Origin: Planctomycetaceae bacterium
Lineage (GTDB): Bacteria; Planctomycetota; Planctomycetia; Pirellulales; PNKZ01
Length of the DNA: 64,000 nucleotides
Reading direction: 5' to 3'
Assembly: GCA_016793115.1 (NCBI GenBank)
Contig: JAEUIN010000345.1
Span: forward strand, 1-64,000
Both the position numbers and the translations under genes were made by a program. Below, one piece after another: positions 1-7,906 of the stretch (its first letter is position 1; every line of letters starts with the position of its first letter). Under the pieces are notes generated by a model, which did not search any database, had not been told where the DNA came from, and saw only the letters and a list, made by a program, of their open reading frames with translations.

Positions 1-1
1 C

Positions 2-442
2 TTAATCGGTTACTTCGCCGCCGCGCAGCGCGCTTTAGAAGCAGTGCAACCGCAGCGGGCCCGCGAACGAAGCCTGCGCTGGCGCGCGAATTACGACGTC
101 GCCTACGCGCAGACGATCGCCTACCAGGCGCGGCTCTACGACTACATCGCCTACGTGACCGGCTTCGTGCGCAACCCGAGACCGATTCGCAACGAACTCG
201 GAGCGAGCCGGCCGACGAATGCCTGGGACGGCCGCTATGTGACGCGTACGCTCGTCGCCGAGCCGGCCGTGGCCAAGCTCCGCGAGCGCTCGACGGAACT
301 GTATCGGCAAGTGATCGCCGACCACCCCGGCACCCCGTGGGCGGCCCGCGCCGAATACGAACTCACCCGCGGCTTCGGCTGCGAATTCGTCGAAGACTAC
401 GAAGACCCCCGCCGTGCAAACGTCGTCGTCCCGAAACCTTAG
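2..442 (+). CDS. C-terminal part of a protein resembling the VWA-domain protein at 2010-3650 (5' end outside window)
   Basis: The reading frame is open from the first bases of the window, so the gene starts upstream; a GTG at 44 is probably internal. The last 36 or so residues (pattern YRQVIADHPGTPWAARAEYEL...GxxFxED) align by eye with the last 32 residues of the membrane VWA protein encoded on the other strand at 2010-3650 (pattern LEGVIKNHPNTPWAAAAQQEL...GWKWIEG). The two are therefore probably paralogues sharing a C-terminal module. The NHPxTPWA block resembles the end of tetratricopeptide-like segments. No catalytic motif is visible in the part present. Function is unknown; a VWA domain upstream of the window is an inference only. 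Confidence 0.7.
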   Translation, partial: LIGYFAAAQRALEAVQPQRARERSLRWRANYDVAYAQTIAYQARLYDYIAYVTGFVRNPRPIRNELGASRPTNAWDGRYVTRTLVAEPAVAKLRERSTELYRQVIADHPGTPWAARAEYELTRGFGCEFVEDYEDPRRANVVVPKP

Positions 443-459
443 CTTTGCGACGTTCGCAT

Positions 460-713
460 CCGGAGAAGGGGGATAAGGGGATGCGGAGGGGATATGGGGA
501 TGGGTTTTTCGGTTTCGTTTCTAGTTCCCGTGTCGAGCTAGTTCACTTTGTAGCTGGAGATGGACCGTGCCGGCCACGCGACGTAGGCGGCAGCGGCGAG
601 CGCTACCGCGGTACAAAGTGCGAGCCACTGTGAGAACCGTCCGCCTCGTGTTTAAAATCTCTCTCTGTATTATCTCCCCATCCCCTCCGCATCCCCTTAT
701 CCCCTTTCTCTGG
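460..713. repeat. Inverted repeat pair, G-rich 'GGGGAT' arms
   Basis: Two arms of about 43 bp (460-504 and 671-713) are near-perfect inverted copies of each other, built on GATAAGGGGATGCGGAGGGG. They flank about 165 bp of non-coding DNA that contains a smaller 9-bp inverted repeat (544-552 against 612-620). A diverged copy of the same arm lies at 58331-58375, so this is a dispersed intergenic family. The element sits between the stop of the + strand gene and the stop of the - strand gene, where it could act as a bidirectional terminator or be a relic of a non-autonomous mobile element. Both roles are inference. Confidence 0.75.
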
Positions 714-722
714 ATGAGAAGA

Positions 723-1232
723 CTAGCGGGGCAAGTTGAGTTTGCCGTGGTCGCCCGGCTTGTATTGTTCGCCGGTAAGGAGCGCTTTGACGAAGCCGGC
801 GATGTGGACCATCGTGCTCGACGGGGAGTCCCAATACTCGGCTTCGTTCACGGTGATGCGCAGCAGCACGAGATCGGGATCGTCGAGCCCTTTGGGAAAC
901 CACGCCTTGTAGAACGGATTCCAAAGCTCTTCTTCTTTGGCCCGGTCGCGAAACACGCCGGCGACGCCGGAGACCGAGACGTAGCGATTGGCCTTCGCAT
1001 CCGCATAGCTCACGTTCACTTGGCGATGGTCGTACAGTTCGTCGACCTTGAGCGAAGTGGCCGACGTGAAAAACCAAAGGTCGCCGTCGAACTCGACGCG
1101 CTGCGTCGCCATCGGTCGGCTATGCAGCAACCCTTCGGCCGACACCGTGGTGAGCATGCACGTGTCGATGTCTTGAATGAGCTCGCGCAATTTCGCGATC
1201 GCTTCGGCGTCGTGCGTCGGTTGAGAGATCAT
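723..1232 (-). CDS. Pyridoxamine 5'-phosphate oxidase-like / general stress protein 26 family
   Basis: This 169-residue protein has the single-domain FMN-binding split-barrel pattern of general stress protein GS26: an N-terminal helix, then TCMLTTVSAEGLLHSRPM, a GDLWFFTS strand, the NVSYAD segment and VSVSGVA. The C-terminal half carries the WxPFYKAWFPKGLDDPDLVLLRI segment typical of the family. Members bind flavin or related cofactors; the physiological substrate is not established. ATG is the start, and an AAGGGA stretch 8 nt upstream (around 1240) can serve as ribosome binding site. It is a stand-alone gene, divergent from the RbsD/FucU gene. Confidence 0.85.
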   Translation of the reverse strand: MISQPTHDAEAIAKLRELIQDIDTCMLTTVSAEGLLHSRPMATQRVEFDGDLWFFTSATSLKVDELYDHRQVNVSYADAKANRYVSVSGVAGVFRDRAKEEELWNPFYKAWFPKGLDDPDLVLLRITVNEAEYWDSPSSTMVHIAGFVKALLTGEQYKPGDHGKLNLPR

Positions 1233-1468
1233 GAGAGAAATCCCTTAGGAGAATCAGGTGAGCGACCACGCGGCCGCCGGTCTAATCACAACAGGCGGGT
1301 CGCAAAGTGAATGTAACTGGCTACCCCGGTTCAAGTTGTGCAAATCGAATGCCCGCCTCGTAAGCGGCCCGCCACGCCTTGTATTCCGAGGGCGATCGGC
1401 GATATTGATCGCGCGTTCAAGCCCCGCCGTGAATCATCGCCGACCAAGCACAGCCCGACTTTCCCCCA

Positions 1469-1915
1469 ATGCTCAACCACAACTTAATTCACCCCAAGAT
1501 CAACGAAGTGCTCGGCCGCGCCGGCCACCACGCGAAGATTCTCATCGCCGACGGCCACTATCCGGCCTCGACCAAGAAAGGCCCGAACGCGGAACTCGTG
1601 TCGCTCAATCTCGCGCCCGGCGTCGTGAACTGCACGCAAGTGCTCGAAGCGATCCTCTCGGCGGTGCCGATCGATTGCGTGAACACGATGATGTATGAAG
1701 AGAGCGACCCGTATACGCTCGAGGGAGATCCGCCGGTGTGGGCCGAATACCGCGCTGTGCTCAAGAAAGCCGGTTTGCCGTTCGACTTGGCGCCGATCAA
1801 AAAGTGGGATTTCTACGACGCCGTGGCCACGGCGGACCACGTGCTCACCGTGCAAACGGGCGACATGCAACGCTTCGCCAATCTGCTGCTCTCGATCGGC
1901 GTGCGGATGGCGTAG
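1469..1915 (+). CDS. RbsD/FucU family sugar mutarotase
   Basis: At 148 residues it has the usual length for RbsD/FucU proteins, which interconvert pyranose/furanose forms or anomers of ribose or fucose. The N-terminal signature GHHAKILIADGHYPA (residues 19-33) corresponds to the family's GHGDxIVIADANFPA, with the active-site His kept. The C-terminal WDFYDAVATADHVLTVQTGD matches the family's FYExAKxAYAVVxTGE. The FucU branch is slightly favoured because of the length and the E-x-D-P motif in the middle, but the sugar cannot be fixed from sequence alone. There is no sugar transporter or kinase beside it. Confidence 0.9.
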   Translation: MLNHNLIHPKINEVLGRAGHHAKILIADGHYPASTKKGPNAELVSLNLAPGVVNCTQVLEAILSAVPIDCVNTMMYEESDPYTLEGDPPVWAEYRAVLKKAGLPFDLAPIKKWDFYDAVATADHVLTVQTGDMQRFANLLLSIGVRMA

Positions 1916-1917
1916 AG

Positions 1918-1994
1918 GAGGGCGGCGCCGGCGGCTCGTCCACCAGTGCAGCAATGTGTCGATTTCACTCGTGGGCAAGCCGCGAGCGGCGCCC
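1918..1994. repeat. Degenerate copy of the CACTGGTGG palindromic repeat
   Basis: The segment directly after the RbsD/FucU stop codon contains GGCTCGTCCACCAGTGCAG and GTGGGCAAGCC in the same order and spacing as the better conserved element at 6447-6525. The outer arms have drifted (GGCGGCGCC against GGCGCC). It lies between converging genes and may serve as a transcription terminator. Confidence 0.6.
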
Positions 1995-2009
1995 ACACGT
2001 GACGCGCTC

Positions 2010-3650
2010 TTACCCTTCGATCCACTTCCAGCCGATCGGCGTCGCCAGTTCTTGCTGCGCGGCGGCGGCCCAGGGCGTGTTCGGGTGATTCTTGATCACC
2101 CCTTCCAAATACTCGCGGGCCTTCTTGGCCATACCTTCGAGTACGGAGTTCTTTTCGATGCCGTCGGCGGCTTCGAGCCGCCAAGAGCGCGTGGCGGGGT
2201 TCGTTCCCTTGCGTCCGGCTTTGAACGCGGCGAGCAGCACGCCGTAGCCTTCGGTGCGGACCTTCGCGGCCATGATGCGCCCCATCGCGAGATCGAAGCC
2301 GGCCTGATGGCGCGGCTCGGTGAGCTTCGGACGATCGCGTTCCCCTTCCTTGAGCTTGTCGAAGATCGCGTCGATCGCCGGCTTCAACAGCGCTTGCGGC
2401 TGCTGCGCCCGCTGGATCACGGCCGGATCGCCGACGCCGTTTTCATCGACGCTGAAGAAGAGTTCCGGCCCGGTCAGCTGCTTCGCGGCCGGCAACTTCG
2501 AGGCTTCGATCAGCGCCGCGAGCGCCTTATTGCTCGTCACCATCGCTTGATAGTCTTTTTCCGACATCGGCTTGGGCAAGTATTGCGGCGGGAGTTGCAC
2601 GCCCGCGCCCAGACCGGTGACCGGATAGAACTCGCCCCCCGAAGCGCTGCACAGGTTCGCCAAGCTGTACGGGCCGACGTTCGTCTCTTGATTTTGCATC
2701 ATCATCATGCCGACGCCGCTTTCGAGATTGATCCACTCGAGCTGCCGCGATTCCGGGCCTTGCGCGAACTGCATGCCTTCCGCGCCGACGGCCGATTGGC
2801 CGGTCGAGCCGAACGTGGCGGCGGAGCCGATGACATACACGGGAATCGCGGAACGCTGCACGAGGTCGCTTACGGCGTCGCGCTTGTCCTGGTCGTCGCC
2901 GATCTCATCGGTGACGACGACGATCGACACGCTGCGCAAATGGGGCGGCTCGGCATAGACGGCGTATTTCTTCACCGCGGCTTCGAGCGCGGCGAACGTG
3001 TTTTCGATGTTGCCGTCGCTGCCGCTCTTGATGCCGGCCACGGCGGCCGCGACTTTCTCCGGGTCCGAAGTCGGCTCTTCCAGCACGAATTGCGAACTGC
3101 CGGCGAACGCGCCGACCGCGGTCATCAGCTTGGCGTCGTCCGGCTTGAGCAGCGCCTCTTTCGCGACGACGAGCGGATAGTAAGCCTTCAGATGCTGCAA
3201 CACTTCCTCGCGCCGGGTGTCGCAGCTCGGCGACCGATCGAACAACCACACGACGAGCGCCTTGCGCAACTCGGTCGCTTCCTTAAGCCGCTTGCAGACG
3301 CGGGCCACGGCCGTGTTGGCGTTCATCATGCCGCCCATTTCGGCCATGGCGAACGGATCGACCGAAGTCGAAGTCGCCGCGGCCGAAGTCATCGCGGCGC
3401 CGGTCGCACCGGCGGCGCTCGCCGTTGCCGCGGTCGCGGCGGCGGTGCTCGCCGTCGGGTAGGCCGGCCGCTGCTTGATGATCTTCACTTCACCGGCGAT
3501 CTCGGTCGACTCGACCGGCGGCTTCGTCAGCACGAACTTATAGACCGCGTAGCCCAAGGCGGGCAGCGCGATCAACGTGACCAACGCGAGGATCAGCGCG
3601 GTGTAATCTTTTTGTCGGCGGACGGGTCGGCGCGTATTGCCGTAGCTCAT
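2010..3650 (-). CDS. Membrane-anchored VWA-domain protein
   Basis: The chosen ATG (3650) gives 546 residues beginning MSYGNTRRPVRRQ; a longer frame to 3701 adds only a basic, non-conserved extension. There is one membrane helix at about residues 18-40, a low-complexity Ala/Thr/Ser stretch at 66-96, and then a domain from about 130 with the metal-ion-dependent adhesion-site signature D138-x-S140-x-S142. A later strand carries VSIVVVTDEIGDD, a good fit to the von Willebrand A fold. The bulk should face the periplasm. The C-terminal 32 residues match the end of the partial gene at 2-442. VWA domains mediate metal-dependent protein binding; the partner here is unknown. Confidence 0.8.
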   Translation of the reverse strand: MSYGNTRRPVRRQKDYTALILALVTLIALPALGYAVYKFVLTKPPVESTEIAGEVKIIKQRPAYPTASTAAATAATASAAGATGAAMTSAAATSTSVDPFAMAEMGGMMNANTAVARVCKRLKEATELRKALVVWLFDRSPSCDTRREEVLQHLKAYYPLVVAKEALLKPDDAKLMTAVGAFAGSSQFVLEEPTSDPEKVAAAVAGIKSGSDGNIENTFAALEAAVKKYAVYAEPPHLRSVSIVVVTDEIGDDQDKRDAVSDLVQRSAIPVYVIGSAATFGSTGQSAVGAEGMQFAQGPESRQLEWINLESGVGMMMMQNQETNVGPYSLANLCSASGGEFYPVTGLGAGVQLPPQYLPKPMSEKDYQAMVTSNKALAALIEASKLPAAKQLTGPELFFSVDENGVGDPAVIQRAQQPQALLKPAIDAIFDKLKEGERDRPKLTEPRHQAGFDLAMGRIMAAKVRTEGYGVLLAAFKAGRKGTNPATRSWRLEAADGIEKNSVLEGMAKKAREYLEGVIKNHPNTPWAAAAQQELATPIGWKWIEG

Positions 3651-3822
3651 CGATCTAGCCCCTGGGTCGTTCCTGTCGCAGCGGCGGCGGACGGATCGCA
3701 CGCCGCCGGCCGGCGCGAACGCTTTATTCTAACGTCGACTTGCCACGCGCAAGAGGGGCGAGCGTCGCCGTGCTCCCTCGCGATAAAACACTCGGCCGGC
3801 GTAACTCGCGCGACAGGTACAT

Positions 3823-3845
3823 AAAAAAAGCCCGCCGCAGGCGGG
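3823..3845 (-). terminator. Rho-independent terminator (minus strand)
   Basis: A 6-bp G+C stem (3831-3836 with 3840-3845) with a 3-nt loop is followed on the minus strand by U7. This is the clearest intrinsic terminator seen in the window. Confidence 0.6.
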
Positions 3846-3900
3846 GCAGGAACCTGCGGAGGGCGAAGTGGTCAGGGGTTTGAGCCCCCCTAACTCCCCG
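3823..3900 (-). ncRNA. Candidate small structured RNA with its own intrinsic terminator
   Basis: Read on the minus strand there are three consecutive stem-loops: GGGG-N6-CCCC at about 3874-3888, a perfect 12-bp palindrome GCAGGAACCTGC at 3846-3857, and a terminal CCCGCC/GGCGGG hairpin (3831-3845). The last is followed directly by a run of seven U (3829-3823). The nearest minus-strand gene upstream in transcription is far away and the flanking + strand gene is divergent, so the terminator has no obvious protein gene to end. A short independent transcript is the simplest reading. The 5' end is unknown and no known RNA family was recognised. Confidence 0.3.
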
Positions 3901-4147
3901 CAATTGTCGCGCGGCCCGAGACGCTCACAATAACCCGCAAGGGTGGAGGGTGAGGATCAATCACGGGCCGCCCGGCTACATCGTTCGAACTCTCGAATCG
4001 ATTTATCTCTATGTGAAATCGAGCTTTGTTGATTCGCCTGGGAAAACCGAATAATCTGAAAGCCACCCCGCCCGGGCTTACTACCCCCGAGCGTGCCGAT
4101 CCGCCCACCCGCCCGCCTCCCTCGCCTCCTTCGTCGGCACCCCGCCT

Positions 4148-6442
4148 ATGCGTGTTTCGCGGACGCTGTTTCGCTTCACCGTTCCCAAGCGTTTCCTCCT
4201 GATGGCAGGCTTCTTGGTCTGCACGTCACCCGCGACATCGCTTCGCGGCGCGGAGTCTGCGCCGTCGGCGATCGCCGACGATCTCGACGTCGCCCGCCGA
4301 CCGCTTCCCGCGCAGGGCGGCGCGGCGCACCCTGTGAGCTTCCTCCGCGACGTCCAACCCGCCCTCACCAAGGCCGGCTGCAACATGGGCGCCTGCCACG
4401 GTTCGCTCCAAGGCCGCGGCGGCCTGATGCTCTCGCTGCTCGGCTACGACACGGCGAAAGACTACGACGCGCTCTTCAAACACGCCCGCGGCCGGCGCGT
4501 GTCGACGACCGCCCCCGAGCAAAGCCTCGTGCTGCTCAAGGCGACCGGCTCAGTGCCCCACGGCGGCGGCGCGCGCATCGCGCGCGACAGCGCCTGCTAC
4601 GACATCCTCCACCGCTACATCGCCGCAGGCTGTCCGCCGCCGGAAGCCGTGCTCGCCGCGCAGCGCGGCAAGCCCAACGACGAGCCGGTCGTCACCAAGC
4701 TCGTCGTCGCCCCGGCCGAACTCGTGCTCGCGCCGGGCCATTCGCAAGCGATCCGCGTCACGGCCGTTTGGAGCGACGGCGCCGAGCACGACGTCACTCC
4801 CTGGGCCTTGTACGACGTCCGCGACAAGATGCTGGCCGAAGTCGCCCGCGGCGGCAAGATCGCCGCGCTCAAGTCCGGCCGCGTGCCGGCCACGGTGCGC
4901 TACATGGGCCAAGTCGCCGCCGTCGACGTCACCATTCCCTACGGCGCGCCGCGCCCCGCCGCCGATTTCCAACCGCGCGGCTACATCGACGAAATAGTCG
5001 CCGGCGAATGGCGGAAGCTCGGGCTGGAGCCCGCTCCGACCTGCGACGACGGCGAATTCGTCCGCCGCGCCTACTTCGACCTGATCGGCACGCTCCCCAC
5101 GGTCGCCGAGGTCCAAGCCTTCCTCGCCGACGCCTCGGCCGACAAGCGCGCGAAGCTCGTCGACGAACTCCTGGAGCGCCCGGAGTATGTCGACTATTGG
5201 TCGCTCAAGTGGAGCGATCTGTTGCGCGTGCATCGCCGCTACGTCGGCGAAAAAGGGCTCGAGAGCTTCGCCGGTTGGGTGCGCCGCGCGGTCCGCGAAA
5301 ACCGCCCGGTCGACGCGATGGTCCGCGAACTGCTGACCGCGCAAGGTAACTTGTACACCTCCGGCCCGGTCGCCTTCTACATGATCGACCAGAAGCCCGA
5401 GGAGTTGGCCGAGACCACGTCGCAAGTTTTCCTCGGCGTCCGGCTGCAATGCACGAAGTGTCATCACCATCCGCTCGAGGTCTGGGGCCAGGAAGACTAC
5501 TACGGCCTCGCCGCCTTCTTCACCAAGATCGACACGAAAGACAACAAAGACGCCGGCCGCTACGGCGGCGCGCGGCTCGTCAAAGTGACGACCAAGCAGC
5601 CGAAGAGTCGCAAGCTCGAAATGGACATGCCGGCGCAGTTCTTCGACCAACAGCTCGCGCTCGACGGCGCGACCGATATCCGCGTGCCGCTCGCCGAGGC
5701 CGTGACCGCGAGCCCGCTCTTCGCGCGGAACTTCGCCAATCGCTATTGGGCCTATCTCGTCGGCCGCGGCCTCGTCGAACCGATCGACGACGTGCGGGCC
5801 ACGAACCCGCCTTCGATTCCCGCGCTGCTCGACGCGCTGGCCCGCGACTTTGCCGACCACGGCTACGACACCAAGCACATGCTCCGGACGATCTGCAATT
5901 CGGCCGTCTACCAGCGGGCGTCGCGCGTCGCTCCCGGCGAATTGGAGAACGACCAGTTTTACACGCACCGCGCGCCGCGCCGTTTGCCGGCCGAAGTGCT
6001 GCTCGACGCGGTGAACCGGGCGACCGGCTCCGCCGACGTCTACGAAGGGGTGCCCGAAGGGACGCGCGCGATCGCGCTGCCGGATCCGAGCATCAAGTCG
6101 TACTTCCTCGATTTGTTCGGCCGGCCGGCTCGCAACAGCGGCTGCGAATGCGCCCGGGGCGGCATGCCCGACCTTTCGCAGGCCTTGCACTTGGCCAACG
6201 GCACTTATTTGCACGATAAGATCGCGCGGCCGAAGGGACGCGTCGACAAGTTGCTGGCCGCCAAGAAATCGCGCCGCGAGATCGTCGACGAACTCTATCT
6301 GGCCACGCTCTCGCGCCCGCCGCGCGACGACGAACGCCGCACGATCGACCAACTCTTGGCCGCCGCCCCCAACGAGACCGAGGGCTACCAAGACTTGCTC
6401 TGGACGCTCATCAACTGCACCGAGTTTCAATTCAATCATTAA
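4148..6442 (+). CDS. DUF1549/DUF1553 planctomycete cytochrome-like protein with Ig-like domain
   Basis: This is a 764-residue exported protein with an N-terminal hydrophobic signal (about 16-35). Domain order: a cytochrome-like N-terminal segment containing C78-x4-C83-H84 in a GCNMGACHGS context usual for this family; a bacterial Ig-like (BIG2) domain at about 183-262; DUF1549 at about 275-470, which contains a canonical c-type heme motif C435-TK-C438-H439; and DUF1553 at about 505-745 with FANRYWAYLVGRGLVEPIDD. Such genes are expanded in Planctomycetes and almost always precede a DUF1501 gene, as here. The biochemical role is not established; electron transfer or polymer breakdown at the cell surface is a common guess. 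It is first gene of a three-gene operon. Confidence 0.92.
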   Translation: MRVSRTLFRFTVPKRFLLMAGFLVCTSPATSLRGAESAPSAIADDLDVARRPLPAQGGAAHPVSFLRDVQPALTKAGCNMGACHGSLQGRGGLMLSLLGYDTAKDYDALFKHARGRRVSTTAPEQSLVLLKATGSVPHGGGARIARDSACYDILHRYIAAGCPPPEAVLAAQRGKPNDEPVVTKLVVAPAELVLAPGHSQAIRVTAVWSDGAEHDVTPWALYDVRDKMLAEVARGGKIAALKSGRVPATVRYMGQVAAVDVTIPYGAPRPAADFQPRGYIDEIVAGEWRKLGLEPAPTCDDGEFVRRAYFDLIGTLPTVAEVQAFLADASADKRAKLVDELLERPEYVDYWSLKWSDLLRVHRRYVGEKGLESFAGWVRRAVRENRPVDAMVRELLTAQGNLYTSGPVAFYMIDQKPEELAETTSQVFLGVRLQCTKCHHHPLEVWGQEDYYGLAAFFTKIDTKDNKDAGRYGGARLVKVTTKQPKSRKLEMDMPAQFFDQQLALDGATDIRVPLAEAVTASPLFARNFANRYWAYLVGRGLVEPIDDVRATNPPSIPALLDALARDFADHGYDTKHMLRTICNSAVYQRASRVAPGELENDQFYTHRAPRRLPAEVLLDAVNRATGSADVYEGVPEGTRAIALPDPSIKSYFLDLFGRPARNSGCECARGGMPDLSQALHLANGTYLHDKIARPKGRVDKLLAAKKSRREIVDELYLATLSRPPRDDERRTIDQLLAAAPNETEGYQDLLWTLINCTEFQFNH

Positions 6443-6446
6443 CCGA

Positions 6447-6525
6447 GGGTGGCACTGGTGGCTCGTCCACCAGTGCAGTTCAGCGTTCGTAAAAAGCACT
6501 GGTGGGCAAGCCACCAGTGCCACCC
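6447..6525. repeat. Palindromic dispersed repeat (CACTGGTGG type)
   Basis: Two 30-bp arms, 6447-6476 and 6496-6525, are inverted copies with only two or three mismatches. Each arm is itself a hairpin (CACTGGTGG with CCACCAGTG). It starts five bases after the DUF1553 stop and ends 20 bases before the DUF1501 start. An open frame runs through it in phase with the DUF1501 gene, which creates a spurious N-terminal extension starting at a GTG at 6449. A degenerate copy lies at 1918-1994. Confidence 0.85.
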
Positions 6526-6544
6526 AGACAACGGAATCAACTCC

Positions 6545-7906
6545 ATGTTCAGCCTCACCACCGCCGCGCGCAACTGCGAAGGCACCCGTCGCCGTGAGTT
6601 TTTGAAGATCGGCGGCCTCTCGCTGTTCGGCCTCTCGTTGCCGAAGGTGTTGGAAGCCGAGGCCCGCGCGGCGACGAACGCGTCAAGCGGCGCGGCTCGC
6701 CGCGGCAAGCCGCGCGACATGAACTGCATCTTGCTCTGGACCGACGGCGGCATGAGCAACATCGACACGTTCGACATGAAGCCGGAAGCGCCGCTCGAAT
6801 ACCGCGGCGAGTTCCAGCCGATCGACACCAACATTCCGGGCGTCACAGTTTGCGAACATCTGCCGCACATGGCGCAGCGGCTCGACAAGCTCTGCCAAGT
6901 GCGGACGATCGTGCACAACGGCGGCCAGCACGCCGAAGCCTGCCACTTCATGCTCACCGGTTATCCGCAAGTGCCCGACGTCTCGGCCCAGCCGGTCGGT
7001 TCGACGATCTACCCGATGTTCGGCTCCGTCGTCGGTCGCGAGAAGGGCTGGCGCAACGGCCTCCCGCCCAACGTGCAGTTCACGGCCGGCGGCATCAAGT
7101 ACGGCGGGGCCGGCTACATGGGCTCGGCCTACAATCCGCTGTTGGTGAAGGCCGACCCGAGCGCGAAAGATTTCCAAGTGCAAGACGTGTCGATTCCCGC
7201 CGCGGTCGGCGCGGAGCGGACGATGCGTCGGCGCTCTATGCTCGACAAGCTCGACGCTTGGCAGCGCCGCGCCGAAGCCGGCGGCGCGGCCTTCGATCGC
7301 AACGTTTTCTATCGCCAAGCCTATGATCTGATCACTTCGCCCGCGGCGAAAGAGGCCTTCCGCATCGACGCCGAAAAGCAATCGCTGCGCGACCGCTACG
7401 GAATGCACCGCGAAGGCCAATCGACGCTCTTGGCCCGCCGCTTGGTGGAAGCGGGAGTGCGGTTCGTCACCGTCGAGTTCAACGGCTACGACACGCACGA
7501 CAACAACTTCATCGAGCTGAAAGACCCGCTCCTGCCGCGGCTCGATCAGGCCTGGTCGGCGCTGCTCGACGATTTGGAGCAGCGCGGCTTGCTGGAGACG
7601 ACGCTCGTCATCTGCGCCGGCGAATTCGGCCGCACGCCGAAGGTGAACGGCGCAGCCGGCCGCGACCACTACCCCGGCGCGAACGTCGTTTGCTTCAGCG
7701 GCGGCGGCACGGCGATGGGCTCGATCGTCGGCAAGACCGACGCCAAGTGCGAGCGCCCCGTCGGCCAAACCAACACGACGCTCGACTACGCCGCGACGAT
7801 CTTCCGCCTCCTGGGCATCGACGACACGAAGGAATACCACGCCCTCGACGGCCGGCCGATCGCGATCAACAACGGCGGCACGCCGATCGCGGGAGTGATT
7901 GCATGA
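6545..7906 (+). CDS. DUF1501 family protein, Tat-exported
   Basis: The product is 453 residues from the ATG at 6545. The frame is open further upstream, but that part is the palindromic repeat, so it is excluded. The N-terminus holds a twin-arginine signal (TRRREFLKIGG followed by a hydrophobic stretch), typical of the family, which implies folding and cofactor loading before export. DUF1501 proteins belong to the alkaline-phosphatase/sulfatase-like fold. Visible conserved segments are LLWTDGGMSNIDTFDMKP, GGQHAEACHFMLTGYPQ, EFNGYDTHDNNF and VICAGEFGRTPKVNG..GRDHYPGA, the last two matching the metal-site strands of that superfamily. Pairing with the DUF1549/1553 gene upstream is the classic planctomycete arrangement. 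Confidence 0.93.
   Translation: MFSLTTAARNCEGTRRREFLKIGGLSLFGLSLPKVLEAEARAATNASSGAARRGKPRDMNCILLWTDGGMSNIDTFDMKPEAPLEYRGEFQPIDTNIPGVTVCEHLPHMAQRLDKLCQVRTIVHNGGQHAEACHFMLTGYPQVPDVSAQPVGSTIYPMFGSVVGREKGWRNGLPPNVQFTAGGIKYGGAGYMGSAYNPLLVKADPSAKDFQVQDVSIPAAVGAERTMRRRSMLDKLDAWQRRAEAGGAAFDRNVFYRQAYDLITSPAAKEAFRIDAEKQSLRDRYGMHREGQSTLLARRLVEAGVRFVTVEFNGYDTHDNNFIELKDPLLPRLDQAWSALLDDLEQRGLLETTLVICAGEFGRTPKVNGAAGRDHYPGANVVCFSGGGTAMGSIVGKTDAKCERPVGQTNTTLDYAATIFRLLGIDDTKEYHALDGRPIAINNGGTPIAGVIA

Larger units (their letters stand above)
3651..4147. other. 497-bp intergenic region between divergent genes
   Basis: No convincing coding frame. It holds the structured, terminator-like segment at 3823-3890 and a relatively AT-rich patch at about 3985-4070, which is the likely location of the promoter for the DUF1549 operon. 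No exact promoter boxes can be called. Confidence 0.5.

Noticed and set aside
1695..3824. Very long + strand open frame antisense to the VWA gene
   Set aside because: It lies opposite a well supported gene, reads Arg/His/Gly-rich without any domain, and its length is explained by high GC (few stops in the antisense phase).
3823..3900. tRNA or tmRNA
   Set aside because: No cloverleaf, anticodon arm or CCA-end pattern could be built; only stem-loops and a terminator are visible.
4550..6523. Long - strand open frame antisense to the DUF1549 gene
   Set aside because: The sense strand has signal peptide, heme motif and DUF domains; the antisense peptide is low-complexity Val/Arg/Asp-rich.
6449..6544. 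N-terminal extension of the DUF1501 protein (GTG at 6449)
   Set aside because: The extension is encoded by the palindromic repeat and would bury the Tat signal; the ATG at 6545 places it correctly.
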